DNA of 64,000 nucleotides from Spisula solida. Taxonomy: Eukaryota; Mollusca; Bivalvia; Venerida; Mactridae. The notes beneath the pieces are model-generated. The model had not been told where the DNA came from. It saw only the letters and a program-made list of their open reading frames with translations, and made no database searches. Position numbers and translations under genes: made by a program. The DNA is taken from the NCBI GenBank assembly GCA_947247005.1, contig OX365949.1:20339130-20403129 (forward strand), read 5' to 3'. Positions 35,401 through 47,232 of the stretch are shown here, one piece after another. How positions within the stretch are numbered: position 1 is the first letter of the stretch; each line of letters opens with the position of its first letter.

Positions 35401-38400
35401 CCAAACATGCATGTATCTATGATACAATACTTTATATCAAGTCCAGTACAGGAATATATCATTGTTATTTATGTTTGGATTGTTTGGTCTTTTGTGGTGA
35501 AGTTGATTTTACAAAAACCAAGACGCCAATTTTAATTGTGAAGGGACCTTTAGAGGCCTATAAGAAATTGTGAAGGGGCCTTATACAGGCCCCTCGTATA
35601 TAGAGAAAAAAAGCCCTGACCTGTTGGCTGGACCTTAAACCCATCTAAAAAATTAAGCAACCAAAATTGATTTCAGACTATAGATATGAAGACATGCACA
35701 TTAAGATATCATGTATACCAATTACAAGAAGATGGTCCGGAGATGGAAGAACTAGATGATGAGGATCTCGCTGCTGCTCAACATTGGTTACTGCCATCTA
35801 GAGATTTTGATGGCATGTGGGAAAGTCTTGTGTTCGACGAAGATATCAAAAATAAGGTAAATGATTAATGTTGATTTATTCTTCATGTTGATCAGGGGTC
35901 TTACAATTCCTGAATAATCTTCACTAGAAAGGATGAATTTTTCTTCAGAATATAAAAGTTATTTGATAAAAAAATTCAAAGAATTGACAAAGTTATGATC
36001 ATATGAAGTTTCATAAGCTGAATTATAGCTATAAAACAATGTTTGGAACAAGAGTTTTGCTGTAGGGGTGTGTGCTAATGGCACCCGAAACAGACTAGCG
36101 ACACATTTTCAGGATTGAGCACTTGGCCTCAGTAGGAACCCTGGTTGATTTATTCTTCTTCTGTATTAATGGCGAGTGTTCGAAGCTTTGGACATTCTTG
36201 CATATACTTGCCATACACTTTTTTCACTTTCTAAGAGTTCTAAAAATAGTATAAAATTTCTTACTACCCGTTGAATGCTGAATAATGGTGGGCATTGTTT
36301 TTTATGTTCGACTGAGACATTCATAGTGCATGGCCATTCGGTTTTATTTCTGCCTAATTGGCCAATGACCACTGACTTCGAGGGAGAGAAAAAAACAGCA
36401 CTTAAAATGTGTTCAGTGTTTGCGAATGGCCAAAATGTTTTTTTTGTGTGCAAATTGTATAAAGAATTAGATGGAAAATCAAAACTGGTTGATATTCTTC
36501 CCCAATCTCATTAAAATCAGACCCTTATTACGCTTCACTACTTTACGCTGATATAGGATCTGACGACACTCTGTGTGGGGTCATGTCGATATGAACTTTA
36601 CGTCATTCAATCAAATCCCTGCTTTCACAAATCTGAAAGTGCGGTGAAACACTGCTGTGGCTATGTGACGTCATTGTGCGCCAGAGAGGTTATTTGAACA
36701 TGACCCCTTACCGAGTGCAGTCAGATCTCTAACAGTGTAAAGAAATGGAGCAAATGTTAGGGTCTGATTTTAAATGAGATTGTATTCTTCCCCTATTTGT
36801 GTTTCTAATGTATATAGTTAGATATAACTATGAATGTGTTGCTTTCAGTTATTGAATTATGCTGCTACAACATTACTGTTCACAGATAGACATGTAGATA
36901 CAAATATCATATCCTGGAATAAAGTTGTTCTTCTTCACGGTGAGACTAACTGTATTCAGGGGTGTCAATATTCCTGATTTATCCGGATTTAAATATAGAA
37001 GCAATGTGGTTGACGGCCTTTTGTTTGGAGATAATGGCCCGCAACATATGATTTTCAGGATTTTTAATTTGACTCTGTTGACAGCCCTGTGTATTATACT
37101 GTTTTAACTGTTAAACTTAATATAACTTAAGACACCGAAGTGTAAATGTAGCGACACGATCAACGCAGGTTATAGTTATCATAATTTATTTGTGACCGAC
37201 GTTAATATGTAATTGTTCTCTCTGGTAGTGCTTTATTTTTATGCCCCCCATCTTTAAAGAGGGGGTATATTGCTTTGCAGATGTAGGTTGGTCGGTCTAG
37301 GTTGGATAATTTAGCCACTGCTATGGCCCTTTGTGGGAGACATACGTTTTTTGCATCAATAATCCTTTTAGTTTGTATTGATAGAATCTTGGTTATGTTT
37401 GACACTGAGACATTTTGTGTAAAAAGACTTTAAAACTAGGGTACCTGTGATTGAGAGTTGTCTCAAGGTAAAACCGGAAAAATCTTTCAAATTTTGTCAT
37501 CATTTATGTTTACTCAGGTGAGTGATTTATGGCCACATGGCCCTTGTGTAACAAATACTACAATAAGATCAAACTCTGATTCATGAATCTTACATTTCCT
37601 GCTTTGGTAAGGTTAAAGGATCATGCTTCATATAATCTATATCAATAAAATTGGTGACTTCCATTAAATAAGAAACTGTTACCAACTTACAAAAGGTTTC
37701 CTAAAAACAAAACTGTATTGTGCTGTAAACTTCTTCCAGCAGATAGAACAACCTGTTACCAGTGTTATGTTATTATTTAGGTCCACCAGGAACAGGAAAA
37801 ACATCATTATGTAAAGCATTAGCACAGAAGTTATGTATACGACTGTCTGATAGATTTAATCACGGTCAACTGGTGGAAATTAACAGTCACAGTTTGTTTT
37901 CAAAGTGGTTCTCAGAGGTATGCTTGTTTCATTGAAATTTTATTTTGGCCAAGGAAGTTGCTGATTCTTTGTGGAATTGTAAGTTAACACTGGGTTAGGA
38001 TACAGCCCAGGAAAACTGGTTAGGTGAAACAGCTGCCGTATTTAACCAAAATAAAAAAATGATGAGAAAGGGTGTACAGGCAGAATAAAAACTGACTGGA
38101 ATAATTAATTCCTTGATAATGATCCTGACCACCTATTTTGCATGTTGCCTTAGGCCGAAGTGTTTAAAAACTATCAAAAAAAGAAAATCATTACGTATGA
38201 TATATAAGTTTTTGAACATAGAAAAAGAACCCCTCATCTATTTTTTCAAACATTTTGATAATGATCTAGCAACTACTACATTGCGGAAGGCTTGGCTAGT
38301 GTGCTAGATTTTTACTTGGCGATCAGATGTAACCCTGTTTGATTACTAGTCCCAGCTTGTTATACCCTTCCATAAAAATTTGACAACAGTGTCGATTTTC

Positions 38401-41400
38401 CTCTACTTGTGGAGAAAAAATTGCTGGTTACTTTGTAAGTTTGTACTGGTTGGGATACAGTTCAGGAAAACCAGTTTGGCCAACTGGTTGCCGTATATAA
38501 TCGTTTTAGAAGCAGTGTTAAATCCAAATTAATGTAAAGGATTGATATAAAGCGATAACATCATCACACTACCACAAATATGATATAATAACAGGGTTCT
38601 CGGCAACGCGTAATTAAGCGTATTTGGACGCATACTTTTTTAATTAGACGCGTAAAATTACTGATCTACGCGTTTTCGGGACGCGCCGTTTTTCTATCGG
38701 CCGCGTTTGACCTTGAGTCATAAATTCGTCGCGTACACCGTATTCAATAAAGCATCACTCGTTTTGAGTAATTGACAGACGAGAGGTGGAGTTAATTGCC
38801 TCATCAACCAATCAGCGTTCACGAATCACCATCAATCACTTTTGATTGACGCGTCGCGATAATATTGAGTAAAGACAGATGTTATGTAAACACGTACGCT
38901 TTAATTGATCTATCGAGTCAATTATCGACTTTATTTGATTGCCGCGTCTGATGATTATTATAGTTTGATCATAACTGTCATATTTGTCGTACTTTGGGTA
39001 ATCGTACATGTGTACGCACATTAAATTTAAAAACATTGAAAAGACTCAAAACCACGCACGTTGATTAAAATTCGTGTTCAGAACTAATGTATCCGCAAAT
39101 ATCCAGTTTTCAAAGAATATATACCTTGTAATTCATATTCCGTGCCATTAATTCCCAGATTAAAATATCACAACAATCCAACAAACTTGTGCCAAAATAT
39201 AAGTCGTCAGTTTCATCAAACGCGTGTGTGGCGTCAATATCTATGCTAAGGACTTTTGATGTTACCGACGCGCGGTTCACTTCAAAGCCTTGCCCGTCTT
39301 TGATCGTGCGGCATGGGAATTTTGTCCGTAAATTGGGTTCGATACGCGTGTGTTAAAATTGAGATATTGTTACCGAACAGCAGACTTATTTTCTGAATTT
39401 CCAGAGAATGATTTGGTCACTCGTGAACATTAAAACCGCGTAATTGATCAAATTTTCGGACGCAATAAATGGCGCTGGTATTATTCGAGTTTTTAAATAA
39501 TTTAATGGCTTTCAAACATTAGCAATCAATATAATGCGTTTAGGTGCATAAATTACTGCAAATGGTCGGGATAAGAACGACTTGTGTGACATGCAAGTTG
39601 CACTTTTTCGGATATATACATATTTTCGGATAAGCTCGTGATTCATACATTCTTGGCTACTATTATCTATATAGCAATAATTCAAGTATGTTATCTGTAC
39701 TTATGAAATATAATCATTTTCATTGAGCAGTACTGTACACCTGATCTCTGTTGCATTGAATCATTCAGTAACCTACCATAAAAACTCTACTTTTTTATTC
39801 ACACTGTCATAAAAAAAATCTTTTGAGGTCACAAAATAACTGAAACAATTAGCTCCATAGTTCACCAGAATGCAGGATTTAAGGGTCCAGAAATCAAAAT
39901 TTCCTCCCTCACCCTCCCCCACTCGTCGCTACGCGACTCGAATGGAGTCCTCAGGACTCCAACTTTTTGCTAAGAAGGAGTCCTGGGACTCCTACTTTAA
40001 AATCCTACCGAGAACCCTGTAATAATATGGGACGACCCTCGTATCAAGTTTGATATAATAATATGGGACGACCCTTGTATTGAGTTTGATATAATAATAT
40101 GGGACGACCCTCGTATTGATATGATAATATGGGATGACCCTTGTATTGAGTTTGATATAATATTATGGGACGACCCTTGTATTGAGTTTGATATAATAAT
40201 ATGGGATGACCCTTGTATGGAGTTTGATATAATAATATGGGACGACCCTCGTATTGAGTTTGATATAATAATATTGGACAACCCTTGTATTGAGTTCATG
40301 AATCTGACATTGGTCGTATTTTGTGTATTACAGAGTGGTAAACTTGTGATGAAGATGTTTCAGAAAATCCAAGAGTTGATAGATGATAATGATGCCTTGG
40401 TGTGTGTTCTTATAGACGAGGTTTGTATTTATCCAGTAAACATTAGTTGCACTAGAAAGAATAAACGCTTCTGCTGAAAGTCAAAGTGTTTCGATGAAAA
40501 TAAGTCATTGTCATTAGAAATTTCAAAAGCTTAATTTTGACAAGAGAACAATGTTTGAAACAGTTTGGTGTACATGTGCCAATGGACCATTGACATAGTA
40601 TTATGTTGATGGTACTATCCATTAAAAAATGCAGAATCTGCATTTTTTGCATTAGTGATTTTTAACAAAATCATTATAATCAAAATGATGAGGCGCTTCT
40701 TCAAAATGCTGGAGCAATCCTTGCAATCAGAAAAGCCTAAAAGAGCATGTTTGTGGTAGATAAATCATCAAACCTAGTTGTAGAAAGGTGCAAGTTTGGC
40801 TTTTTGAAACATGTACATGTAATAAAGGTCGCTGTATTGTCCAAGTCCCACCAAATATTATATGTGAAACAGAATACTGAACATGCAATTTTCACTTTAA
40901 CGTTCCTTTTCCCAAATCCTTTGCAAGCTGGAATTGACACATATCATTACCACTTTTACTTTAAAAATTGCAGTTGTGAAAGATAAAATTTCTCGAAGAA
41001 ATTAAGAAAACAGTAACAGTAACTGTTGCTCCTGAAAACCTTGGTGGTTTTTGCAGCTTAGTTAATTGTAAGTTTTAGGCATGAACAGATAATTGAAAAT
41101 GTTATCAGTATTAGTTTTAGTGTTATGTATGTAGGTTGAGAGCCTGACTGCAGCCAGGAAGAGTGCTATGTCTGGTAGTGAACCATCAGATGCTATACGG
41201 GTTGTTAATGCTGTCCTTACACAGCTAGATCAGATTAAAAGGTAACAAGCGCTCTCCTCACTTCTTTCTTTATTTACAGAGTTTTCCCAGAATAGCGTTT
41301 GAATGTTGAATAAGTTAGCCAAACATAAAGATACATCTATGTCATTTTGCCTGTACAATACTGTAACTACACTCAATCACTTTTTATCCCCGCCGAAGGC

Positions 41401-44400
41401 GAAGGGATATAGTAATAGTTATGCGTCCGTTCTTCCATCCTTCCGTCCATCTGTCCGTCCCATATCTTGTCTGGAGCATATCTCTTAAACTATTTGAGGT
41501 ATTGACTTGAAACTTGGTATGTGAATAGATGGCAACTAGGAGAAGTGGACCAAGAACCATAACTCTATACGGCCCAGTTTTTAAATTATCTCCCCTTCTT
41601 TAATTTTAAAATATTTTTTTTGTCTAGAGCATAATTTTAGAACTATTTGAGGTATTGATTTGAAACTTGGTAGGTGTGGAATACAGCACTCAACAGAAAC
41701 AGCAAAGCATGAAAGGCACAAAACGTGTACAAATTACATGAAAGTGGTCCCAAATGATGAATAATTAAGATTTCATGAAGTTTAATTGATTATTTATGGT
41801 AGAAAATTATTATTGAACATATGTTTTCAGATATCCCAATGTTATTATATTGACCACTTCCAATGTGACGGGAGCAATAGATCTGGCGTTTGTAGATCGT
41901 GCTGATATCAAACAGTTTATAGGTCCACCCTCTCCAGCAGCTATTTATAGTATATACAGATCATGTATTCAAGAACTTCAGAAGGTCAGATATAATGTTC
42001 ATTTACAATTTATTATCTATTCAACAGTCTGATTGAAAAGTTTGTACCGTTTTATCAAAGCACTAACTGTATGAAGATCTTAAACTTACACTCAAATTAA
42101 AATTCTTTGTAATACTTTTACAACTACAAATAGGGGACATATATTCATTATATTGTTTGGACGAGTTCATTAACTAAATTTTTGTTAATATTGCATAATA
42201 AAATTTATCCCTTTAACACAATTTGTAGTATAGTTAAAGAATGTTAAAGAACTTTAATCTAACGGTAAGTTCAAGATTTCCATTAGTACTTTGAATAATT
42301 GGTATGCTTATAACTATGTCTGTTGCTTAATAGTTGTGGAATGTCCATTTAGGGTGCATCAAGCACTATCACGTCAGGTGTTCACCTCCTGGCTGCATCA
42401 TACCAAAGATACTAACAACTGCATAAATGACAAACACAATGCAAGGAAATAGGTACTAGTATTTGGCATTATTTCTTTAACAGCAAATTACAGACTATTC
42501 GCGTAATTTTGTTGATTTTGTTTCCCATACATCTGTTTTGTATGAAGGGATCCAGTACATGGTCTTCTGTAGTTATTATATAAGTTCTTCTATCGTCTTA
42601 AGTAGCAATATTTGAAATTACTGCAAAATGTAAAACAAACATTATATTGCTATGTATATTTTATTTACAAATTAATATGGCTTGCCTTATGGTCCCAAGT
42701 GCAGCTAAACTTCAGCCAACTGTAGTGTATATGGTATGTATTCTGACCAGCTGGGTGGGGTGGGTGGATTGTAAGCCCTAAACATATGTTCTCGAGTGAC
42801 GTTTGGGCTCATTCTAATTAGTTTTATATTTCACACATTATGATTAACCCACAGTTTATCTGTGATCATTGGATCGTAACAATGTTGGACAGTTGCTATC
42901 TGGAATGTCAACCGTTATGACCTTCAAAAATATGTCAAAATATCTGGACGGGCTTGGGCACCAACGGTCCGTCGCAACTCTGCAGTTGTTGTATCACGAA
43001 AAAGCATGCAATAACCCTACACTAGATCCTGCTTCAGAATTTTGAATCATAATGTTGCTCCAAAGTATCGTTAGTTGTTATACTACTGGTAAATTGTTGA
43101 TTTTTTATTGTAGGCTGGTATCATCCAATCATCTCAGAGTATATTAGATCTACGAGCTTTAGAATTTATGAGATTTATTGAGAATGATGTCACTAAAGAC
43201 AGTCTTTTACTACGGGAAATATCAGTGTAAGTGTTCTATGAACTATGATTATACTATCATTTCAGGGCAGGCCCGGTGGTTAGTGGGTAACACTCTTCAC
43301 TATTGATTAAGAGGTCCCTGGTTTGAATCTTGGCCGGGCCCTTTGTCATTTCTGAAACGCTAAAATTTTCAGAGTTTCACACCCAACTAGAAACAAACTG
43401 GTCGGTAATCGAGAGGAAGTCTTGCATGTTTGGGTGCTATACACCTGGCACGGAACAAAACCAATGAGTCTATTTTGAATGAGCTAGGTAATGCAACCAG
43501 ACTCCTCGTATTACCGACTGTTTCATCCCATGTATTCAGAGGTCATTGGCTTAGATTAGGCTGAGACATAATCCAATAACCATGCACTAACGACTGTCTC
43601 AGTCAATCGCCAAAAACAACATTCTATAATTTCCAGCATTTTCCCATTTCTAGTTTAAAATTCACTTCTGAATCTAGGTTCTACTTTCCTGACTTGATAC
43701 CGGCTGTTTCACAATAATAAATAAGGTAAATATGTCAAAGTGTTACACAAAGTAGTACAGTCGGGTAATCTGTCACAAACTAATACTAGTATATACGTAG
43801 TTAAGTAAGCGACATGTATATATTAGCAAATTTCTTGAATTTACTGAATTTGCTAATATTTTATTTAGTGTAATTTTTGGCATACAATGAACTACTGAAA
43901 CAAAAAAATGACATATTTTCACACAAAGAAATGTTTGAAATTCATAATTTGCTGACTTGACCCGCAGAAATATACACTTATAGTTATACAGTATAAAATT
44001 TTTGTGGTCATGTACAGATGCTCTTGTCCATTGAGCCCGTATAGCCGTAAGGGTTTATTACAGAGCTACAGATAGGCTGCGTATTGGGGTAATTACCCAA
44101 TTAATTTTCTTAAAAACCCAATAGATTTTGAGGGGAGGGAGTAAGAAAAAGCAAATAGAAAATGATGTTTAGTGAAAAATAGTACATAAAAGACCAATTA
44201 CCCAATAAGTTTTATTAAATACCCAATTAAAATTTGTCAAAACCGAAATAAAATTGAAACTTGGGGGTAAAATACCCAATGGCCTAAAACCTTATCTGTT
44301 GCTCTGAGTTTATTGAGTGTTCAGTAACAGGTCATGTTATACTGTATACTTAGAAATTATTTTTTCGCGTGATTTACACATGCGGAGTTCACGAGACGTA

Positions 44401-47232
44401 GAATTTCGCAATATTTAGTCGCCGCGAAAGTGCTAAAATCATTAATATAAACATTGCAGAAAACTCAAAAACGCGAAACTTTTTTGTCGCAAATATGCAG
44501 ACGATTGGCTACATGCGAAAGTTAGTATTCGCGAAAGTAAATTGGTTTACAGTAACATGTCACACTGTTCATATTGTCTGCTGCATCTAGTGGGGCGACA
44601 TATTGATAATGTCCACATCTGTTTGTCTGGTTGGATGTCACGAAGTTAGTCCGTGCTTTTTAGCTCCACTATTCGTAGAATAAGGGGAGCTATTGCAGTC
44701 ACCCGAGCGTTGGTGTCGGCGTAACACTTTTGTTAATGTTTAGGTACAGGTTTTTTAACCTCTTATACGAGAGGTGCCCCAGTTATATTTGAATACTGTT
44801 GAATATCCGATATTTTCGTGTTAACCTGTTATAAATGAAATATCTTTTTTGAACGGCGTAAAAAAATATATCAAGTAACATGTGCACTGACTGTTTGGTT
44901 TGTTTATAAAATGATTCGAGCCGAAATCAGCAATTTTGTAGAGGACGTGGCATTTGGCTTTTTGAAGGGCGAATGCTCTTTAGGAAGCACCAAGAAGGTG
45001 TTAATAGATCATGGATATACTGTTTCTGTGAAGACTTTCAGTAATGTTTGTCCCTAGAAGGGTGCTTTACGTTCTGTTGTTCTAATATGTGAAATGACAC
45101 AAAATATTAAAAATTAAAAATATGCCAAAACGTGACGATTCCTTCAAAAATCGTACCCATTGGTTATTTGATGATTAGGATAACTCCAATAACCAAAATT
45201 GGGATTACAATGAAGGTAGGACAATCCTTCGAAACTATTAATCAAGTAATTTCAAAAATGGCGAATGCAAAACTCTGAAAAACGGTCGGTGTTCACCAGC
45301 GATTTTACCCAAATAATCAAAGTGAGACAATCATCTTAAACCCCCGTACATGCGACAACGGAGCGGTAATTTTCCCTCCGTTGAGAAGATACTTTATCAT
45401 TCAGATATTCACGGAAACAAAACAGATTGCTATTTGAGAAATGTCTACGAGACTATCAAAAAGTTAACACCCGGTTGCATGACTTGTGCTGTTGTTTGTT
45501 AAAACTAATAAAATAGAATTCATATTTGTTCTACAAAGGGAAAATAAGCGCACAGTACTATGCTCCTAATGTTAAAAATAGTTTTTGGACAAAATGTTTG
45601 CCGCATCTCGTTCCTGACGAGTATTCCTAGAACATGGTGTTTTGGTCAAGACTCGGCGTCATACCCCACCACAATCAAGCCATTCGATACCTTAAGTTAA
45701 CTTTGTCACCATAAGTATGAATGACTCCAAAATTGGTATGCATGTTTCTTGCTGTGACATGAAGTGCAGTGTGCAAGAATCATAACTCTAGCTTGTGTAG
45801 TGTTTGAATGATTCCCTTTTGATGGATTTTATCAGGACATTTTTTTGTCCAGAGCATCACTTTGTCGTTTTTAGTTCAGATGACTAGAGAACTCTTGTGC
45901 GTCGGATATGTAGCCCAATACTGGATAGTTTTCCATGACAAATGTGCATGTCGTGAGGCGACACATGCGACTTGCGGAGCTTTTATTATGAAACTTGGTC
46001 ACAATGAACATATCAACAAAATCTAGGTCAAGTTTGATATTTAGTCATCCAGGGTCAAAAACTAGGTCACTAGGTCAAATCATAGAAAAACATGGTGTAG
46101 TCACTAGAGGTCACAATTTGGACTTTATCTTTATGAAACTTGGTCACAATGATAATCTCAATAAAATCTAGGTCAAGTTCGATATTGGGTTATCCAGGGT
46201 AAAAAACTAGGTCACAAGGTCAACTCCAATCCCTACACAGGATAAGATAACTATTTAGCATTTTGTTGAAATTATGTCCCCTTTTGGACTAAGAAATGCT
46301 TATTTGTTTACCTTCATGACCAAGAGGACCTACACATGAGTAGGTAACGGTCCTGCATAATTTGTCCAAACTATCCCCCTTTTTAGACTTAGAATTTAAG
46401 CCCCAACCTCTACACAGCAGAGGGTAATGCTGCTGTTATGAAGCATTTTGTTTTGAATATATAATGATTGTACTATCCTAGCACGGCGCTGCGAATAGTG
46501 GAGCGCGCTGTTCGTGGACAGCTCTTGTTCTCCTTAACCATTGGTCCGATTTCAATGAAATGTCATATGAAGTGTATTTTATTCCATTTTAGAAAAAGTA
46601 ATGGACTAAGTGGTCGAAGCCTCAGGAAACTTCCTTTTATTGCCCATGCTGTTTTTGTACAAGTAAGTTTTTTAACTGTATTAACAAGTGCAAAACTTGC
46701 TGGTTGCGGAAAGTTGATAAGAACTTGTTTGTCACCCGAGTGATCCAGATTTGAATACTAGGTCTTGCAGGTTCTGTGTCTTCTTGATATTACCTACAGT
46801 CATGTCCTCCACATGTGGAGCAGTTGTTAGATGCTTGCGGAAGATACAAATTGATAATTTATTCCAGGAAAACTGATAAGGTCAACAGATATTTTAAACA
46901 TTGTATACATGTAACTACATGTATTTTAACATTTTCAGGGATTATACAATACTGGAATAAACTAGAACTCCGGATTTGATTTACGAGAATGTAGAATAGC
47001 CAAAACTAAAGTGACTTTGATCATAGTTAGTTTAGTCTCATTAGACCATAGCCTCCGCAGAATATGATAGTCTCTCATAGTCATTTTGTTGGATTATATA
47101 TATTATAGTCATTGTTGAATTGTCTCCCTTTGTACATTTCAGAAACCTGAATGCACTTTGTTGGAGTTTCTGACTGCGTTAGATAAGGCTGTGCAACAAC
47201 AGTTCAAGGAGATAAGTGACCTCTCGAAATGA
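32453..47232 (+). CDS. TRIP13: TRIP13 / Pch2, AAA+ ATPase of HORMA-protein remodelling, complete in 11 exons
   Basis: Exons: 32453-32538, 33606-33765, 35677-35856, 36849-36939, 37781-37917, 40334-40420, 41135-41241, 41831-41984, 43114-43226, 46593-46662, 47143-47232. Phases agree throughout and give 424 residues plus TGA; the human protein has 432. The N-terminal domain (about 1-105, including H-V-E-I and F-E-S-P-F-L) binds substrate. Next comes the AAA+ core: Walker A G-P-P-G-T-G-K-T at 173-180, the [15 protein letters not shown] pore-region segment, Walker B V-L-I-D-E ending at Glu247, sensor 1 T-T-S-N (Asn294), F-V-D-R-A-D (303-308), and sensor 2 G-L-S-G-R (Arg380). All catalytic residues are intact. 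Known: TRIP13 with p31comet converts closed MAD2 to open MAD2 in the mitotic checkpoint and remodels HORMADs in meiosis. Start chosen at 32453 (G at -3); ATGs at 32462 and 32465 in frame are alternatives, and the frame is open to 32348. Introns are packed with mobile elements. Confidence 0.97.
32678..32945 (+). repeat. tRNA-derived SINE in TRIP13 intron 1
   Basis: The head has A-box-like TAGCCTAGTGGTAGA, a hairpin CCGC-TTCGAGT-GCGG and B-box GGTTCGATCC, all in tRNA order (32685-32750). The body continues CTACCAAAGATGAAATC to an A-rich end near 32945. The anticodon-like loop would read CGA, but the acceptor ends do not pair well and a long body follows, so it is a SINE and not a tRNA gene. A body fragment (GGCTGCATCATACCAAAGAT) lies at 42395, and ATGAGGTGTGAAGAGTCT at 35105 is another. 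Confidence 0.75.
33927..34642. mobile_element. Foldback-like element in TRIP13 intron 2 (CCAACTCACCCCC ends)
   Basis: The left arm has CCAACTCACCCCCCTACCAA and CTCATCCTGGATTTGGACAA, and the right arm is its inverted match ending GGTAGGGGGGTGAGTTG near 34642. Arms are about 70-95 bases with sub-repeats of CCAACTCACCCCC; the 550-base core is AT-rich. The open frame 34250-34606 covers it and is not a gene. Confidence 0.82.
36503..36782. mobile_element. MITE with 10-bp TSD in TRIP13 intron 3 (Mutator-like)
   Basis: CAATCTCATTAAAATCAGAC at the left and the inverted GTCTGATTTTAAATGAGATTG at the right; further inward, GATCTGACGACACTC pairs with GAGTGCAGTCAGATC. TATTCTTCCC flanks both ends (36493-36502 and 36783-36792). 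Length 280 bp. A 9-11 bp duplication is typical of Mutator-type elements; that assignment is inference. Confidence 0.82.
36957..37089. mobile_element. hAT-like MITE family B, short copy in TRIP13 intron 4
   Basis: CAGGGGTGTCAATATTCCTG at the left and GACAGCCCTG at the right, with TGTATT outside both ends (36951-36956 and 37090-37095). It is internally deleted (133 bp against about 240-268) and inverted relative to the 4186 copy. It starts 17 bases past the exon 4 donor. Confidence 0.82.
37238..37440 (+). repeat. MITE family D-related fragment in TRIP13 intron 4
   Basis: TATGCCCCCCATCTTTAAAG and TATTGCTTTGCAGATGT match the left part of 48831-49201. The right terminus is absent. Confidence 0.65.
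38592..40019. mobile_element. 1.43-kb hAT-like non-autonomous element in TRIP13 intron 5
   Basis: CAGGGTTCTCGG at the left and CCGAGAACCCTG at the right are perfect inverted ends. TAATAA flanks both sides (38586-38591 and 40020-40025), a 6-bp target duplication. The interior has many CGCG and ACGCG motifs (38600-39450), unusual in this AT-rich region, and a C-rich patch with ACTCGTCGCTACGCGACTCG near 39920. No transposase frame is visible. It is inserted in the first unit of the neighbouring 36-bp array. Confidence 0.82.
40020..40300 (+). repeat. 36-bp tandem repeat, eight units, just upstream of TRIP13 exon 6
   Basis: The unit is GATATAATAATATGGGACGA followed by CCCTTGTATTGAGTTT; GACGACCC-type markers recur at about 40029, 40066, 40102, 40131, 40167, 40203, 40239 and 40275. 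The third unit is short by about 8 bases. The array ends 33 bases before the exon 6 acceptor. It yields open frames on both strands (39997-40299, 40121-40477) that are artefacts. Confidence 0.92.
41382..41690 (+). repeat. Interspersed repeat with CCGTCCATCTGTCCGTCC in TRIP13 intron 7
   Basis: ATCCCCGCCGAAGGCGAAGG, then a CCGTCC-rich stretch, then GGTATTGACTTGAAACTTGG, which recurs as GGTATTGATTTGAAACTTGG about 145 bases on. It adjoins a CCCAGAATAGCG fragment (41287) of the 12946 family. No inverted right end found. Confidence 0.6.
42044..42300. mobile_element. MITE family C, copy 3 in TRIP13 intron 8
   Basis: GTACCGTTTTATCAAAGCAC at the left; the right end is decayed (TTAGTACTTTGAATAATTGG). 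The interior keeps AAATTAAAATTCTT and TTTAAAGAA-like text as in the other copies. Confidence 0.7.
43263..43335 (+). repeat. tRNA-like sequence (SINE head or pseudo-tRNA) in TRIP13 intron 9
   Basis: GGCCCGG at the left pairs with CCGGGCC at the right. Between are TGGTTAGTGGGTA (A-box-like), a CTCTT/AAGAG hairpin with an 11-base loop, and GGTTTGAATCT (B-box-like). The anticodon loop is too long for a normal tRNA. Confidence 0.55.
44085..44300. repeat. TTGGGTA-rich repeat, copy 2, inverted
   Basis: ACCCAATTAATTTTCTTAAA through AAAATACCCAATGG is the reverse complement of the 25917-26155 copy, with scattered changes. Confidence 0.75.
44340..44554. mobile_element. MITE with TACTGTAWAC ends and GCGAAA motifs
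   Basis: TACTGTATACTTAGAAATTA at the left and TTTACAGTA at the right (reverse complement TACTGTAAACCAATTTACTT). The interior has repeated CGCGAAA and TTTCGCG. Ends resemble the outer element at 5097-5627. Confidence 0.7.
44660..46460 (+). repeat. Composite of interspersed repeats, possibly with a dead transposase fragment
   Basis: Begins TTTTAGCTCCACTATTCGTA. A plus-strand frame near 44911-45057 reads [19 protein letters not shown] before a stop, and near 45265 [10 protein letters not shown]; these could be remnants of a transposase, but frames are broken and no catalytic motif is visible. 45960-46240 has tandem text with GAAACTTGGTCACAATGA repeated at about 45990 and 46135. All lies in TRIP13 intron 9. 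Confidence 0.4.

Noticed and set aside
39997..40477. Repeat open frames overlapping TRIP13 exon 6
   Set aside because: They come from the 36-bp array; the exon itself is explained by TRIP13 in its own frame.
43263..43335. Functional tRNA gene in TRIP13 intron 9
   Set aside because: The acceptor arms pair, but the anticodon loop is about 11 bases and the T-arm is mismatched.
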